A stretch of 29,065 nucleotides of DNA, taken from NCBI GenBank assembly GCA_031279175.1, contig JAITJA010000115.1, positions 1 to 29,065 on the forward strand. Direction: 5' to 3'. The notes under the pieces were generated by a model that was not told the DNA's origin, searched no databases, and saw only the letters and a list, made by a program, of their open reading frames with translations. Positions 23,076 to 29,065 of this stretch are shown here, piece after piece. This stretch comes from Odoribacteraceae bacterium. GTDB lineage: Bacteria; Bacteroidota; Bacteroidia; Bacteroidales; Marinifilaceae. Numbering within the stretch: the first letter of the stretch is position 1; each line of letters begins with the position of its first letter. A program made the translations under genes and the position numbers.

Positions 23076-23749
23076 GGCAACACGAATTTATATCCCAGGC
23101 CGTACACCGCCTTGATCCCGGCGCTGGCGCCGGCGCGCCGCAACTTCCCGCGCAGGTTCTTGATCTGGGCGTAGATGAAATCAAAATTATCCACCTGATC
23201 CACGTGATCACCCCAGACCGCCTCGACAAGGAGCGACTTGTCGAGCAAGCGATTCGGGCGGAGCATGAAATAATGCAAAATGTCATACTCCTTGCGGTTC
23301 AGCACCACCTCCGCGTCGTTCACGAAAACCTGGTAACTTCCAGGGATCACGCGAATATTCCCCTGCTCGATAGCGCTCTTCCCCCCGTCGTGCCCGCGTC
23401 GCGTCACGCTACGGACGCGCGCCGCCAGTTCCGCCAGGTGAAAAGGCTTCGGCAAGTAATCATCCGCCCCGGCGTTCAGCCCCCGCACCTTGTCATCCAG
23501 CGAGTCCCTCGCCGAGATGATGATAATCTTCTCCTGCAATCCCTCCGCTCTCAGCCGCGACAGCAGGTCGAGACCGTTACCGTCCGGCAACATGATATCC
23601 AGCAAAATGCAATCATACTGGTACGTCTCGCTCTTCTCGAGGGCCTCCCGGTAGTCGCGAGCGATCTCTACCACGTAGCGCTCTCTCTCGAGCGACTCCC
23701 TCAGGATCTCCCGCAACGCGGGATCATCTTCTATCACCAGGATCTTCAT
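23072..23749 (-). CDS. OmpR/PhoB-family response regulator
   Basis: A 225-residue regulator. The receiver domain has E7/D8/D9, phosphoacceptor D51 in CILLDIMLPDGNG, a switch Ser in IIIISARDS and the conserved Lys in DDYLPKPFH. The C-terminal winged helix is of PhoB type: VVLNRKEYDILHYFM, LLDKSLLVEAVWGD, then the wing IKAVYGLGYKF. It precedes and overlaps its kinase by 4 bases. A -7 box lies 28 bases before the ATG with an inverted repeat just upstream, suggesting autoregulation. The targets cannot be told from this window. Confidence 0.95.
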   Translation of the reverse strand: MKILVIEDDPALREILRESLERERYVVEIARDYREALEKSETYQYDCILLDIMLPDGNGLDLLSRLRAEGLQEKIIIISARDSLDDKVRGLNAGADDYLPKPFHLAELAARVRSVTRRGHDGGKSAIEQGNIRVIPGSYQVFVNDAEVVLNRKEYDILHYFMLRPNRLLDKSLLVEAVWGDHVDQVDNFDFIYAQIKNLRGKLRRAGASAGIKAVYGLGYKFVLP

Positions 23750-23777
23750 CGTTTTACACGTTAAATGGTTACTCCCG

Positions 23778-23805
23778 CGAAGCTATCCATTCCGCGCGAG
23801 AATGG
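23778..23805 (-). promoter_or_regulatory. Promoter -7 box and inverted repeat of the OmpR-type pair
   Basis: On the minus strand TAGCTTCG (23785-23778) matches TAnnTTYG and would start transcription about 22 bases before the ATG. Directly upstream is CCATTC-N7-GAATGG (23787-23805), a perfect 6-bp dyad in the spacer between the -7 and -33 positions, a typical place for an operator. No TTG is seen at -33, as is common for activator-dependent promoters. Confidence 0.4.
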
Positions 23806-23867
23806 AAAGGGAACGCCACCGGGAACGAGGAAACGTGCACCGACGGGAAACAAATATCGCCGCGCTA

Positions 23868-23898
23868 TTGACAAGTATCTATATCCAAACTATATTCG
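23868..23898 (+). promoter_or_regulatory. Promoter of the palindromic-repeat locus (TTG-N20-TATATTCG)
   Basis: TTG (23868-23870) and TATATTCG (23891-23898) are 20 bases apart, the same layout as the promoter at 4910-4940. Transcription should begin near 23904. It points toward the short ORF at 23939, the repeat ORF and the 231-residue gene. Confidence 0.6.
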
Positions 23899-23938
23899 CG
23901 GGACACGGGACATGGTCCCCCTTTAAAACAACATCAAC

Positions 23939-24064
23939 ATGAAACAAACGATCACCGCGACTATTTTTAAAAACGCGCTCCCCGCCCGTCGAGCGAGCGC
24001 CATTGCCGTCGCGTCGCTCGTGACAACACGCGTCCCCGTCCACCGTCAACACCCCGTACTGTAA
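23939..24064 (+). CDS. Possible 41-residue basic peptide
   Basis: An ATG about 35 bases after the predicted transcription start opens a 41-residue ORF (MKQTITATIFKNALPARRAS...), rich in Arg, Ala, Val and Thr and ending in a His/Arg-rich tail. The stop lies 18 bases before the repeat ORF. I know no family for it. It may be a leader peptide, a real small protein, or chance in a GC-rich leader; the position behind a good promoter is the only support. Confidence 0.3.
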   Translation: MKQTITATIFKNALPARRASAIAVASLVTTRVPVHRQHPVL

Positions 24065-24082
24065 TTTTATACCCGTCACGTG

Positions 24083-24475
24083 ATGAAAAAACAACGCTTA
24101 AATAGATCGAAACAGGACAATGTTCCGTTGGAACATTCCAATGTCCCGGTAGAACATTCCAATGTCCTGACGGAACATTCCAATGTTCCAGCAGAACATT
24201 CCAATGTTCCAGCAGAACATTCCGATGTCCCGACGGAACACTCCAATGTTCCGTTGGAACATTCCAATGTCCCAGTAGAACATTCCAATATCTCGACAGA
24301 ACATTCCAATGTTCCAGTAGAACATTCCAATGTTCCAGTAGAACATTTCAATGTTCCGACAGAATATCCCAATGTTCCAACGGAACATTCCAATGTCCGC
24401 GATAGATATCGTCCTGTTCCCGCGCGTCTTGTTATCGTTGACATGGACGCGCGCGAGATAATCGAGAACCTTTAA
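24083..24475 (+). CDS. Heptapeptide-repeat ORF (NVPxEHS x13)
   Basis: A 130-residue ORF (ATG 24083; a GTG one codon earlier is possible). After a basic start (MKKQRLNRSKQ) come thirteen repeats of NVPxEHS, with x being Leu, Val, Thr or Ala, then a non-repeat tail RDRYRPVPARLVIVDMDAREIIENL. The repeats are encoded by 21-bp palindromic units. No transmembrane, signal or known fold is visible; a proline every seven residues excludes a normal coiled coil. Being behind a promoter and 11 bases before the next gene supports the plus strand. The minus strand is also open across the repeats, and most differences between units are silent in both directions, so coding is likely but not certain. Confidence 0.5.
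   Translation: MKKQRLNRSKQDNVPLEHSNVPVEHSNVLTEHSNVPAEHSNVPAEHSDVPTEHSNVPLEHSNVPVEHSNISTEHSNVPVEHSNVPVEHFNVPTEYPNVPTEHSNVRDRYRPVPARLVIVDMDAREIIENL
24119..24391. repeat. Thirteen 21-bp palindromic tandem repeats
   Basis: Unit starts are 24119, 24140, 24161, and so on every 21 bases to 24371. The consensus is AATGTTCC-nnn-rGAACATTCC: AATGTTC and GAACATT are inverted arms around a variable centre, and neighbouring units also form GAACATT-CC-AATGTTC. The spacing is exact, with no unit longer or shorter. The array is poorer in GC than its surroundings. There are no unique spacers, so it is not CRISPR. Confidence 0.95.
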
Positions 24476-24486
24476 AACAAATAGTT

Positions 24487-25182
24487 ATGGCAAAACTAAA
24501 ATGGTTAGACAACTCCTATCAGGCATTACAGCACTTCGTGAGCGTGTTTGTCAATTACTTCACGCTCCCGGGCAATCTCTCTCGCTTCGGGTTCGAGGAG
24601 ACGACCAAGCTCGGTAAATGGTTCAAGGAGAAGATCGCCCCGGCGATCTCCGCGTACCTGAACGCGTACTCGGCATGGGAAAACGAGAAGTTGCGTAACG
24701 CCGAGACAATCGACACGATCATGGCCGCGCGGAAGGACCTCGAGCCGCGCCTGAACAGGCTGGTGAGGTTATTGCAGATGTTCCCCGACGAATTGATTTC
24801 TGACAAGGATCTCGACTTGATGGGTGTCCCGCCGCGACAAACGGGGAAACGCTCGCCGTCGCCGGTGGCGTCGAGAATGCCCGGTTACCTGATCGAGCTG
24901 CCGGGAGCGTTCCGGGTGGTATTGCACTTTTTCGACAAGGAACGCGGGTCGGGCAAGCCCAAGGGCCAGCACGGCGCGGAGATCGCCAGCCTCGTGACCA
25001 CCGCGACGGAAGGCGTCGCGCACGCCGACTTGACGCGGTCGACGTTCGACACGAATAGCCCGTGCACGTTCGACTTCCCGGACACGGATCGCGGCAAGCG
25101 TTTCTATTTCTCGCTGCGCTGGGAGAACACGCGGGGAGAAAAAGGACCGTGGACGCCGGTAGATTTCACGGTGATCCCGTGA
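24487..25182 (+). CDS. Uncharacterised 231-residue protein with C-terminal Ig/FnIII-like domain
   Basis: Residues about 1-110 are helical (ALQHFVSVFVNYFTLP; APAISAYLNAYSAWENEK; LEPRLNRLVRLLQMFPDELISDKDLDLMGV). A Pro/Ser-rich linker follows, then a C-terminal beta domain (about 130-231) with HGAEIASLVTT, STFDTNSPCTFDFPDTDRGK and RWENTRGEKGPWTPVDFTVIP. The closing WENTRGEKGPW segment belongs to a widespread family of hypothetical proteins that I recall from Bacteroidota; no function is known to me. There is no signal peptide or lipobox. It lies 11 bases behind the repeat ORF and is followed by a terminator, so it is probably the last gene of that small operon. Confidence 0.8.
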   Translation: MAKLKWLDNSYQALQHFVSVFVNYFTLPGNLSRFGFEETTKLGKWFKEKIAPAISAYLNAYSAWENEKLRNAETIDTIMAARKDLEPRLNRLVRLLQMFPDELISDKDLDLMGVPPRQTGKRSPSPVASRMPGYLIELPGAFRVVLHFFDKERGSGKPKGQHGAEIASLVTTATEGVAHADLTRSTFDTNSPCTFDFPDTDRGKRFYFSLRWENTRGEKGPWTPVDFTVIP

Positions 25183-25233
25183 CGAGGGAGAATTTTCGAG
25201 ATTAATGTTTCATGGATCTTTGTTTTTATCCAG

Positions 25234-25264
25234 CCGGGGGGGGGAGACCTCTCCCGGTTTTTTT
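25234..25264 (+). terminator. Rho-independent terminator of the repeat-locus operon
   Basis: A GC-rich hairpin (CCGGG at 25234-25238 with CCCGG at 25253-25257, inner GGAG/CTCC pairing) is followed by seven T (25258-25264). It is about 50 bases after the 231-residue gene. Confidence 0.75.
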
Positions 25265-25310
25265 CATGCCCGGGGGGGGCGGTAGCCGCGCGTTTCCGCT
25301 GCCGGGTTTC

Positions 25311-25339
25311 TTGTTTACCGGGGAAATAAATTACCTTTG
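25311..25339 (+). promoter_or_regulatory. Promoter of the zinc metalloprotease gene (TTG-N18-TACCTTTG)
   Basis: TTG (25311-25313) and an exact -7 box TACCTTTG (25332-25339) are 18 bases apart. Transcription would start near 25346, giving a leader of about 118 bases before ATG 25464. I see no clear riboswitch or ORF in the leader. Confidence 0.7.
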
Positions 25340-25463
25340 AACGCGTTTCACCAGAACGTCCATGCTCCTTCCCGCGCCGGGACGACGGGCCGCGATTACC
25401 CGCGCTCCCCGAACGATAGGATGATGGCTTGATAATTATTTTAAAACTTAACTTTATGCTATT

Positions 25464-27950
25464 ATGACACGATTTTATTGTTTACTCATGCTGCTGGCGG
25501 TCGCGTTCTCGACGCGCGCGCAACAGCCGACAGAGCCGCAAAGAGGGGCGCGAGGCCCCGTGGAAAATCCCGGGACGGCCGCCGGGAGGGGCAATGCCCC
25601 GAAGCCTTACAAGGAGGTGATCACCGCCGAGGCCAGGACGGACGAGGGAATGTTCAGCGTTCACCGCGTCAATGACCGTTATTTTTTCGAGATCCCGGAC
25701 ACGCTGCTCGAGCGCGATATCTTGATCGTGAACCGGATCGCGAAGGCGCCCGAGGGGGTGAGTAACACGTACGGGAGCGACCAGATCGGGGAGAACGTTA
25801 TCCGGTTCGAGAAGGGGAATGGCGACAAGATCTTCGCGCGGCGGATGCTGTACGTGGAACGGGCCGACAGTGTCGAGTCCGGCATGTATCGCTCGGTGAG
25901 CAACTCGTCCCTGCCCGCCATCATCGCGAGCTTCCCGGTGAAGGCCTACGGCGGGGATAGCCTCGGGGTGAAAACGTCGGTGATCGACGTGACCGATCTC
26001 GTGCAGGGCGATAACGAGATATTGAACTTCTCCGCCGCGGCGAAACGGAACGTGGGTGGCTTCCAGGCGGACAAGTCGTATATCGAGACGATCAAGTCGT
26101 TCCCGGTGAATATCGAGATCCGGACGGTGAAGACGTACGCGCGGGGCGCTGCCGGGCAACGGGCGACCCTGCCGGAGGCCCTGTCGACGCCGACGTCCTC
26201 GCTGCCGATCACGTTCGAGCTGAATAGCTCGCTGGTGCTGCTGCCCGCCGTGCCGATGCGGCCGCGGTACGCGGACGAGCGCGTGGGGTATTTCACGCAA
26301 GCGTTTACCCGTTTCGAGGATAACAAGGTGGAGCGGAAGGCCTATATCGCGCGGTGGCGGTTGGAGCCGAAGGACGAGGCCAAGTACAAGCGCGGGGAGC
26401 TGACGGAGCCGGTGAAGCCGATCGTTTTCTATATCGACCCGGCGACGCCGGCGAAGTGGGTGCCCTACCTCGTCCAGGGGGTCAACGACTGGCAAGTGGC
26501 GTTCGAGGCCGCCGGTTTCAAGAACGCGATCTACGCGCTGCCCGCCCCGGTGGGCGACTCCGCGTGGAGCATTAACGACGCGCTGCATAACGTGATTGTC
26601 TACAAGTCGTCGACGATAGCTAACGCCAGCGGTCCGCACGTGCATGACCCGAGGAGCGGTGAGATTATCGAGACGCATATCAACTGGTATCACAATATCC
26701 AGGAGCTGTTGCATAACTGGTACATGATCCAGGCGAGCATGATCGATCCTGCCGCCCGGGCGATGATCTTCGACGACGAGCTGATGGGGCAGTTGATACG
26801 CTTCGTCTCCTCGCACGAGGTGGGGCACACGCTGGGGCTGCGCCATAACTACGGTTCAAGCTCGACGACGCCGGTGGAGAAACTGCGCGACAAGTCGTGG
26901 GTGGAGAAGCACGGGCACACGCCCTCGATCATGGACTACGCGCGATTTAATTACGTGGCCCAGCCGGGCGACAAGGTCGGTCGGGCAGGTATTTTCCCGC
27001 GTATCGGGGACTATGACAAGTGGGCCATCGAGTGGGGCTACCGGTGGTTGCCGCGATACGCCACGCCGGAGGACGAGATCCCGTTCCTGAACGAGTGGAT
27101 CATCAAGAAGCTGAAGGACCCCCGGCTGTTCTTTGGCCATGAACAGGAGGCGTATGACCCGCGCTCGCAAAGCGAGGACCTGGGCGATGACCCGGTGCTG
27201 GCCAGCGAGTACGGTATCAAGAACCTGAAGGGTATCCTGCCGCGGCTGCCGGAGTGGACCCGGGAGAAGAATAAAGGGTACGAGAACTTGCAGGGCATGT
27301 ACCGGGAGGTGATCATGCAGTACGGGCGCTACATGGGGCACGTCGCGAAGGTTGTCGGCGGGAAGTATCACACGCCAAGGAGCGTCGAGGAGAAGGGGAC
27401 GGTCTACGAGCCGGTGTCGGTGGAGAAGCAGAAGGCCGCGGTGCGGTTCTTGAACGAGAACCTGTTCGTCATCCCGTCGTGGCTGGTTGATAACGCGCTC
27501 GTGCCGTATGTCGGCATCGACCCGGTGGCGACGTTCGGTAGCCAGCAGACGAACGTCCTGACGCGGCTGTTGAGCTCGGCGGTGGTGATGAATATAGTCC
27601 GGGACGAGCAGTATGACGTGTTCGAGTATCTCGACGACCTGAAGCAGGGGATCTGGACGGAGTTGTATGATAACAAGCCGGTGGACCTGGGCCGGAGGAA
27701 TTTGCAACGGATGTACGTGACGAATTGTGCCCGGGTGCTGACGCCGGCCCCGGCAAGTGCTACCGCGAACCCGCTGCTGCCAACGGCTACTCCGGGACAG
27801 AATGACGTGGCCGGGATTTTCCGCGGCCACCTGACAGGGTTGCTCGCCGACGTGAAGAACGCGATCGAGAAGGCAACGGATAAGATGAGCCTGTATCACC
27901 TGCAGGATATCCAGAAGCGCGTCGAGAAGGTGCTGGAACTCGACAAGTAA
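25464..27950 (+). CDS. Secreted zinc-dependent metalloprotease (DUF5117/DUF5118 zincin)
   Basis: An 828-residue exported metallopeptidase. The signal peptide (MTRFYCLLMLLAVAFSTRAQ, about 1-20) is followed by a Gly/Pro/Arg-rich linker. Next are the DUF5118 region (about 45-95, GMFSVHRVNDRYFFEIPDTLL), the DUF5117 region (about 100-290) and the zincin domain. The zinc site is HEVGHTLGLRH, with H451, E452, H455 and H461, followed by a Met-turn SIMDYARFNY (M490), as in metzincin-like enzymes. Length is normal for this Bacteroidota family. Substrates are unknown. It has its own promoter and is closed by a strong terminator, so it is probably a single-gene unit. Long ORFs on the opposite strand are artefacts of codon bias. 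Confidence 0.94.
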   Translation: MTRFYCLLMLLAVAFSTRAQQPTEPQRGARGPVENPGTAAGRGNAPKPYKEVITAEARTDEGMFSVHRVNDRYFFEIPDTLLERDILIVNRIAKAPEGVSNTYGSDQIGENVIRFEKGNGDKIFARRMLYVERADSVESGMYRSVSNSSLPAIIASFPVKAYGGDSLGVKTSVIDVTDLVQGDNEILNFSAAAKRNVGGFQADKSYIETIKSFPVNIEIRTVKTYARGAAGQRATLPEALSTPTSSLPITFELNSSLVLLPAVPMRPRYADERVGYFTQAFTRFEDNKVERKAYIARWRLEPKDEAKYKRGELTEPVKPIVFYIDPATPAKWVPYLVQGVNDWQVAFEAAGFKNAIYALPAPVGDSAWSINDALHNVIVYKSSTIANASGPHVHDPRSGEIIETHINWYHNIQELLHNWYMIQASMIDPAARAMIFDDELMGQLIRFVSSHEVGHTLGLRHNYGSSSTTPVEKLRDKSWVEKHGHTPSIMDYARFNYVAQPGDKVGRAGIFPRIGDYDKWAIEWGYRWLPRYATPEDEIPFLNEWIIKKLKDPRLFFGHEQEAYDPRSQSEDLGDDPVLASEYGIKNLKGILPRLPEWTREKNKGYENLQGMYREVIMQYGRYMGHVAKVVGGKYHTPRSVEEKGTVYEPVSVEKQKAAVRFLNENLFVIPSWLVDNALVPYVGIDPVATFGSQQTNVLTRLLSSAVVMNIVRDEQYDVFEYLDDLKQGIWTELYDNKPVDLGRRNLQRMYVTNCARVLTPAPASATANPLLPTATPGQNDVAGIFRGHLTGLLADVKNAIEKATDKMSLYHLQDIQKRVEKVLELDK

Positions 27951-27967
27951 ATAAAGGAGTAACGATG

Positions 27968-28004
27968 AACGCGCGCCTTCGAGTGGAAGGCGCGCGTTTT
28001 TTTT
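27968..28004 (+). terminator. Rho-independent terminator of the metalloprotease gene
   Basis: AACGCGCGCCTT (27968-27979) pairs perfectly with AAGGCGCGCGTT (27987-27998) around a 7-base loop and runs into eight T. It lies 18 bases after the stop codon. Confidence 0.95.
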
Positions 28005-28014
28005 CGCCCGGTGG

Positions 28015-28719
28015 TTACCGGGAGCTTTTCTCGAGCCTGTCGCGCGCGTCCGTCAGGCGGGGGTCGTCGGGCGAGAGTTTACCGGCGCGGTCGAGGTAAT
28101 CGCGGGATTTCTTGAACGCGTCGTCGGCCCGTTTCCGGGTGGATCCGGGGATGCTCTTCCCGGTGACCGCCCCCAGGATCGCGTCGCCGCGCGCGATGTA
28201 GAGCGTGCCGAGCGCGATGTAGCCGTCAAGCTTCCATCGCCGACGCTCCAGGCGGGTGACGAGCGCGTAGGCCTCCGCCGCCTTCTCGAACTTGCCCTCC
28301 CGGAGATAATCCCGACCCCGCGCGAGGAGACGCGCGACGTACATGGCCTCGAGCTTTTCCAGTTGCAGGGAGTCGGCCTTCATGCCGGCTTTCATGCCTG
28401 CCTTCATGCCGTCTCTCAACGCGGTCATCATCTCGTCTATCTTCCCTTGCTTTTCCAGCGCGTTGGCCTTCCCGGCATGGGCGGCGAGGAGGCGGTACTT
28501 TCGCTCTATCAGGAGCGAGAAGAGGGTGTCGGCCACGGCATGATCCCCTTCCCTCGTCGCGTGCACCGCCGCGTTAAACACGGCTGCCGCGTCCGAGCGA
28601 TCGACAGCCCGCGCGTCCAGTGCCTCGTATCGCTTTACCCACGGCGGCGATCCTTTTTCTTCCTGTGCCCCGAGCGTCCACGCGTGGAGGAGGCACGCTG
28701 CCAGCAATAATTTTTTCAT
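28015..28719 (-). CDS. Secreted TPR-like helical protein
   Basis: A 234-residue protein with a signal peptide (MKKLLLAACLLHAWTLGAQ, about 1-19; Cys9 is too early for a lipobox). The mature part is all-helical with TPR-like units: AVFNAAVHATREGDHAVADTLF, LARGRDYLREGKFEKAAEAYAL, LGTLYIARGDAIL and KSRDYLDRAGKLSPDDPRL. TPRs mediate protein contacts; no enzyme motif is seen. A triple GMKA repeat interrupts the middle (residues 104-115). Its ATG overlaps the stop of the methionine sulfoxide reductase gene by 4 bases, so the two are coupled, though a shared function is unclear. Confidence 0.72.
   Translation of the reverse strand: MKKLLLAACLLHAWTLGAQEEKGSPPWVKRYEALDARAVDRSDAAAVFNAAVHATREGDHAVADTLFSLLIERKYRLLAAHAGKANALEKQGKIDEMMTALRDGMKAGMKAGMKADSLQLEKLEAMYVARLLARGRDYLREGKFEKAAEAYALVTRLERRRWKLDGYIALGTLYIARGDAILGAVTGKSIPGSTRKRADDAFKKSRDYLDRAGKLSPDDPRLTDARDRLEKSSR
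28375..28410 (-). repeat. Three 12-bp repeats encoding GMKA
   Basis: Residues 104-115 of the TPR-like protein read GMKAGMKAGMKA, encoded by three near-identical 12-bp copies. The in-frame microrepeat is likely to vary in copy number among strains. Confidence 0.85.
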
Positions 28720-29065
28720 GCGTGTAGTAGTGATAAGACATTCTTTAATCCCGCCTCGTCCTCCTCGTCGAAGGCGTCGAGGCGATCGCTATCCACGTCG
28801 AGACAGCCGAAGATGTTCCCCTCCTTGTCCCGTAACGGGATCACGATCTCGCTCCTCGAGGCCGGGTTGCAGGCGATGTGGCCGGGGAACTCCTCGACGT
28901 TCCCGACGATGATCGTCTCGCCGCGTCGGATGGCGCTCCAGCAGACGCCACCCTCTCGTAGTCGCGCGCAGGCCACCGGCCCCTGGTAGGAACGGACGAT
29001 CAGCTCGTCGCCCGACAGGACGTACGCGCCCGTCCAGAAGAACTGCATCTTGTAGTGCAACACGG
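28716..29065 (-). CDS. Free methionine-(R)-sulfoxide reductase, GAF domain (5' end cut by window)
   Basis: The last ~116 residues of a GAF-domain fRMsr (MsrC type), which reduces free L-methionine-(R)-sulfoxide in the cytoplasm. The family pattern is clear: FFWTGAYVLSGDELIV, then YQGPVACARLREGGVCWSA, then FPGHIACNPASRSEIVIPL and FGCLDVDSDRLDAFDE. All three cysteines expected from the family (ACAR, GVCW, IACN) are present, so the enzyme looks intact. The frame remains open to the window edge and normal family members start about 40-50 residues earlier; the first in-frame GTG here is probably not the start. It overlaps the TPR-like gene by 4 bases. Confidence 0.9.
   Translation of the reverse strand, partial: VLHYKMQFFWTGAYVLSGDELIVRSYQGPVACARLREGGVCWSAIRRGETIIVGNVEEFPGHIACNPASRSEIVIPLRDKEGNIFGCLDVDSDRLDAFDEEDEAGLKNVLSLLHA

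Noticed and set aside
24119..24391. CRISPR array
   Set aside because: Repeats abut directly with no unique spacers of constant length, units are 21 bp, and no cas genes are near.
24076..24444. Antisense ORF with GTLECS repeats across the 21-bp array
   Set aside because: It exists because the repeat unit is a palindrome of length divisible by three. The promoter, the downstream gene and the terminator all point to the plus strand, though translation of the minus strand is not excluded.
25482..26846. 454-residue ORF antisense to the metalloprotease gene (and another at 26856-27899)
   Set aside because: Arg/His/Leu-rich translation with no known domain, opposite a gene with full zincin motifs; a codon-bias artefact of GC-rich DNA.

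Overview
The window is a stretch of chromosome from a GC-rich member of the Bacteroidota, most likely order Bacteroidales. The pointers are families I know mainly from that phylum: a lipid-anchored TamA homologue (TamL type), a DUF3276/PUR-alpha-like protein, a PorT-like barrel, a DUF5117/DUF5118 zincin and BspA-type leucine-rich repeats. Several gene starts also sit behind the Bacteroidota promoter pattern (TTG or TTTG, about 18-20 bases, then TAnnTTYG). I cannot fix the genus. I see no rRNA, tRNA, CRISPR array, insertion sequence, integrase or phage gene; most of the window looks like core chromosome.

Layout. (1) 1-352: acidic 3' end of an unknown gene, its terminator, and a cluster of strong inverted repeats. 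(2) 353-4780, minus strand: a tight run headed by pheS, then a DUF1460 cell-wall amidase-like protein, an LpoB-like lipoprotein, a COG3014-like lipoprotein and a DEDDh exonuclease. (3) 4910-6079: a leucine-rich-repeat gene with a strong promoter and 66-bp repeats, but no signal peptide. (4) 6080-6516: an AT-rich intergenic region with a well-formed candidate small RNA on the minus strand. (5) 6517-9737, plus: cysQ, an M18 aminopeptidase and manA. (6) 9757-11862, minus: rarA then kdsA. (7) 11863-14294: a DUF3276 gene, a small membrane protein, a PorT-like barrel and a SPOUT RNA methyltransferase. (8) 14353-21821, plus: seven packed genes, tamL, a NarL-type sensor/regulator pair, a sugar-phosphate nucleotidyltransferase, sufE, sufT and a helix-hairpin-helix protein. 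(9) 21798-23749, minus: an OmpR-type regulator and its kinase. (10) 23868-25182, plus: the most unusual stretch, where a promoter leads into a possible 41-residue peptide, an ORF made of thirteen 21-bp palindromic tandem repeats, and an uncharacterised 231-residue protein. (11) 25311-27950: promoter and gene for a large secreted zinc metalloprotease. (12) 28015-29065, minus: a secreted TPR-like protein and the 3' part of a free methionine sulfoxide reductase.

Themes. Much of the gene content serves the envelope: lipopolysaccharide precursor (kdsA), mannose phosphate metabolism (manA), outer-membrane assembly (tamL), peptidoglycan work (DUF1460, LpoB-like) and barrels. Two two-component pairs lie within 7 kb. 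sufE and sufT are iron-sulfur assembly factors packed into the tamL run, away from any sufBCD in view.

The best candidates for undescribed biology are the palindromic 21-bp repeat locus (24119-24391, with its flanking genes) and the putative ~100-nt RNA at 6243-6342. Neither is proven here.
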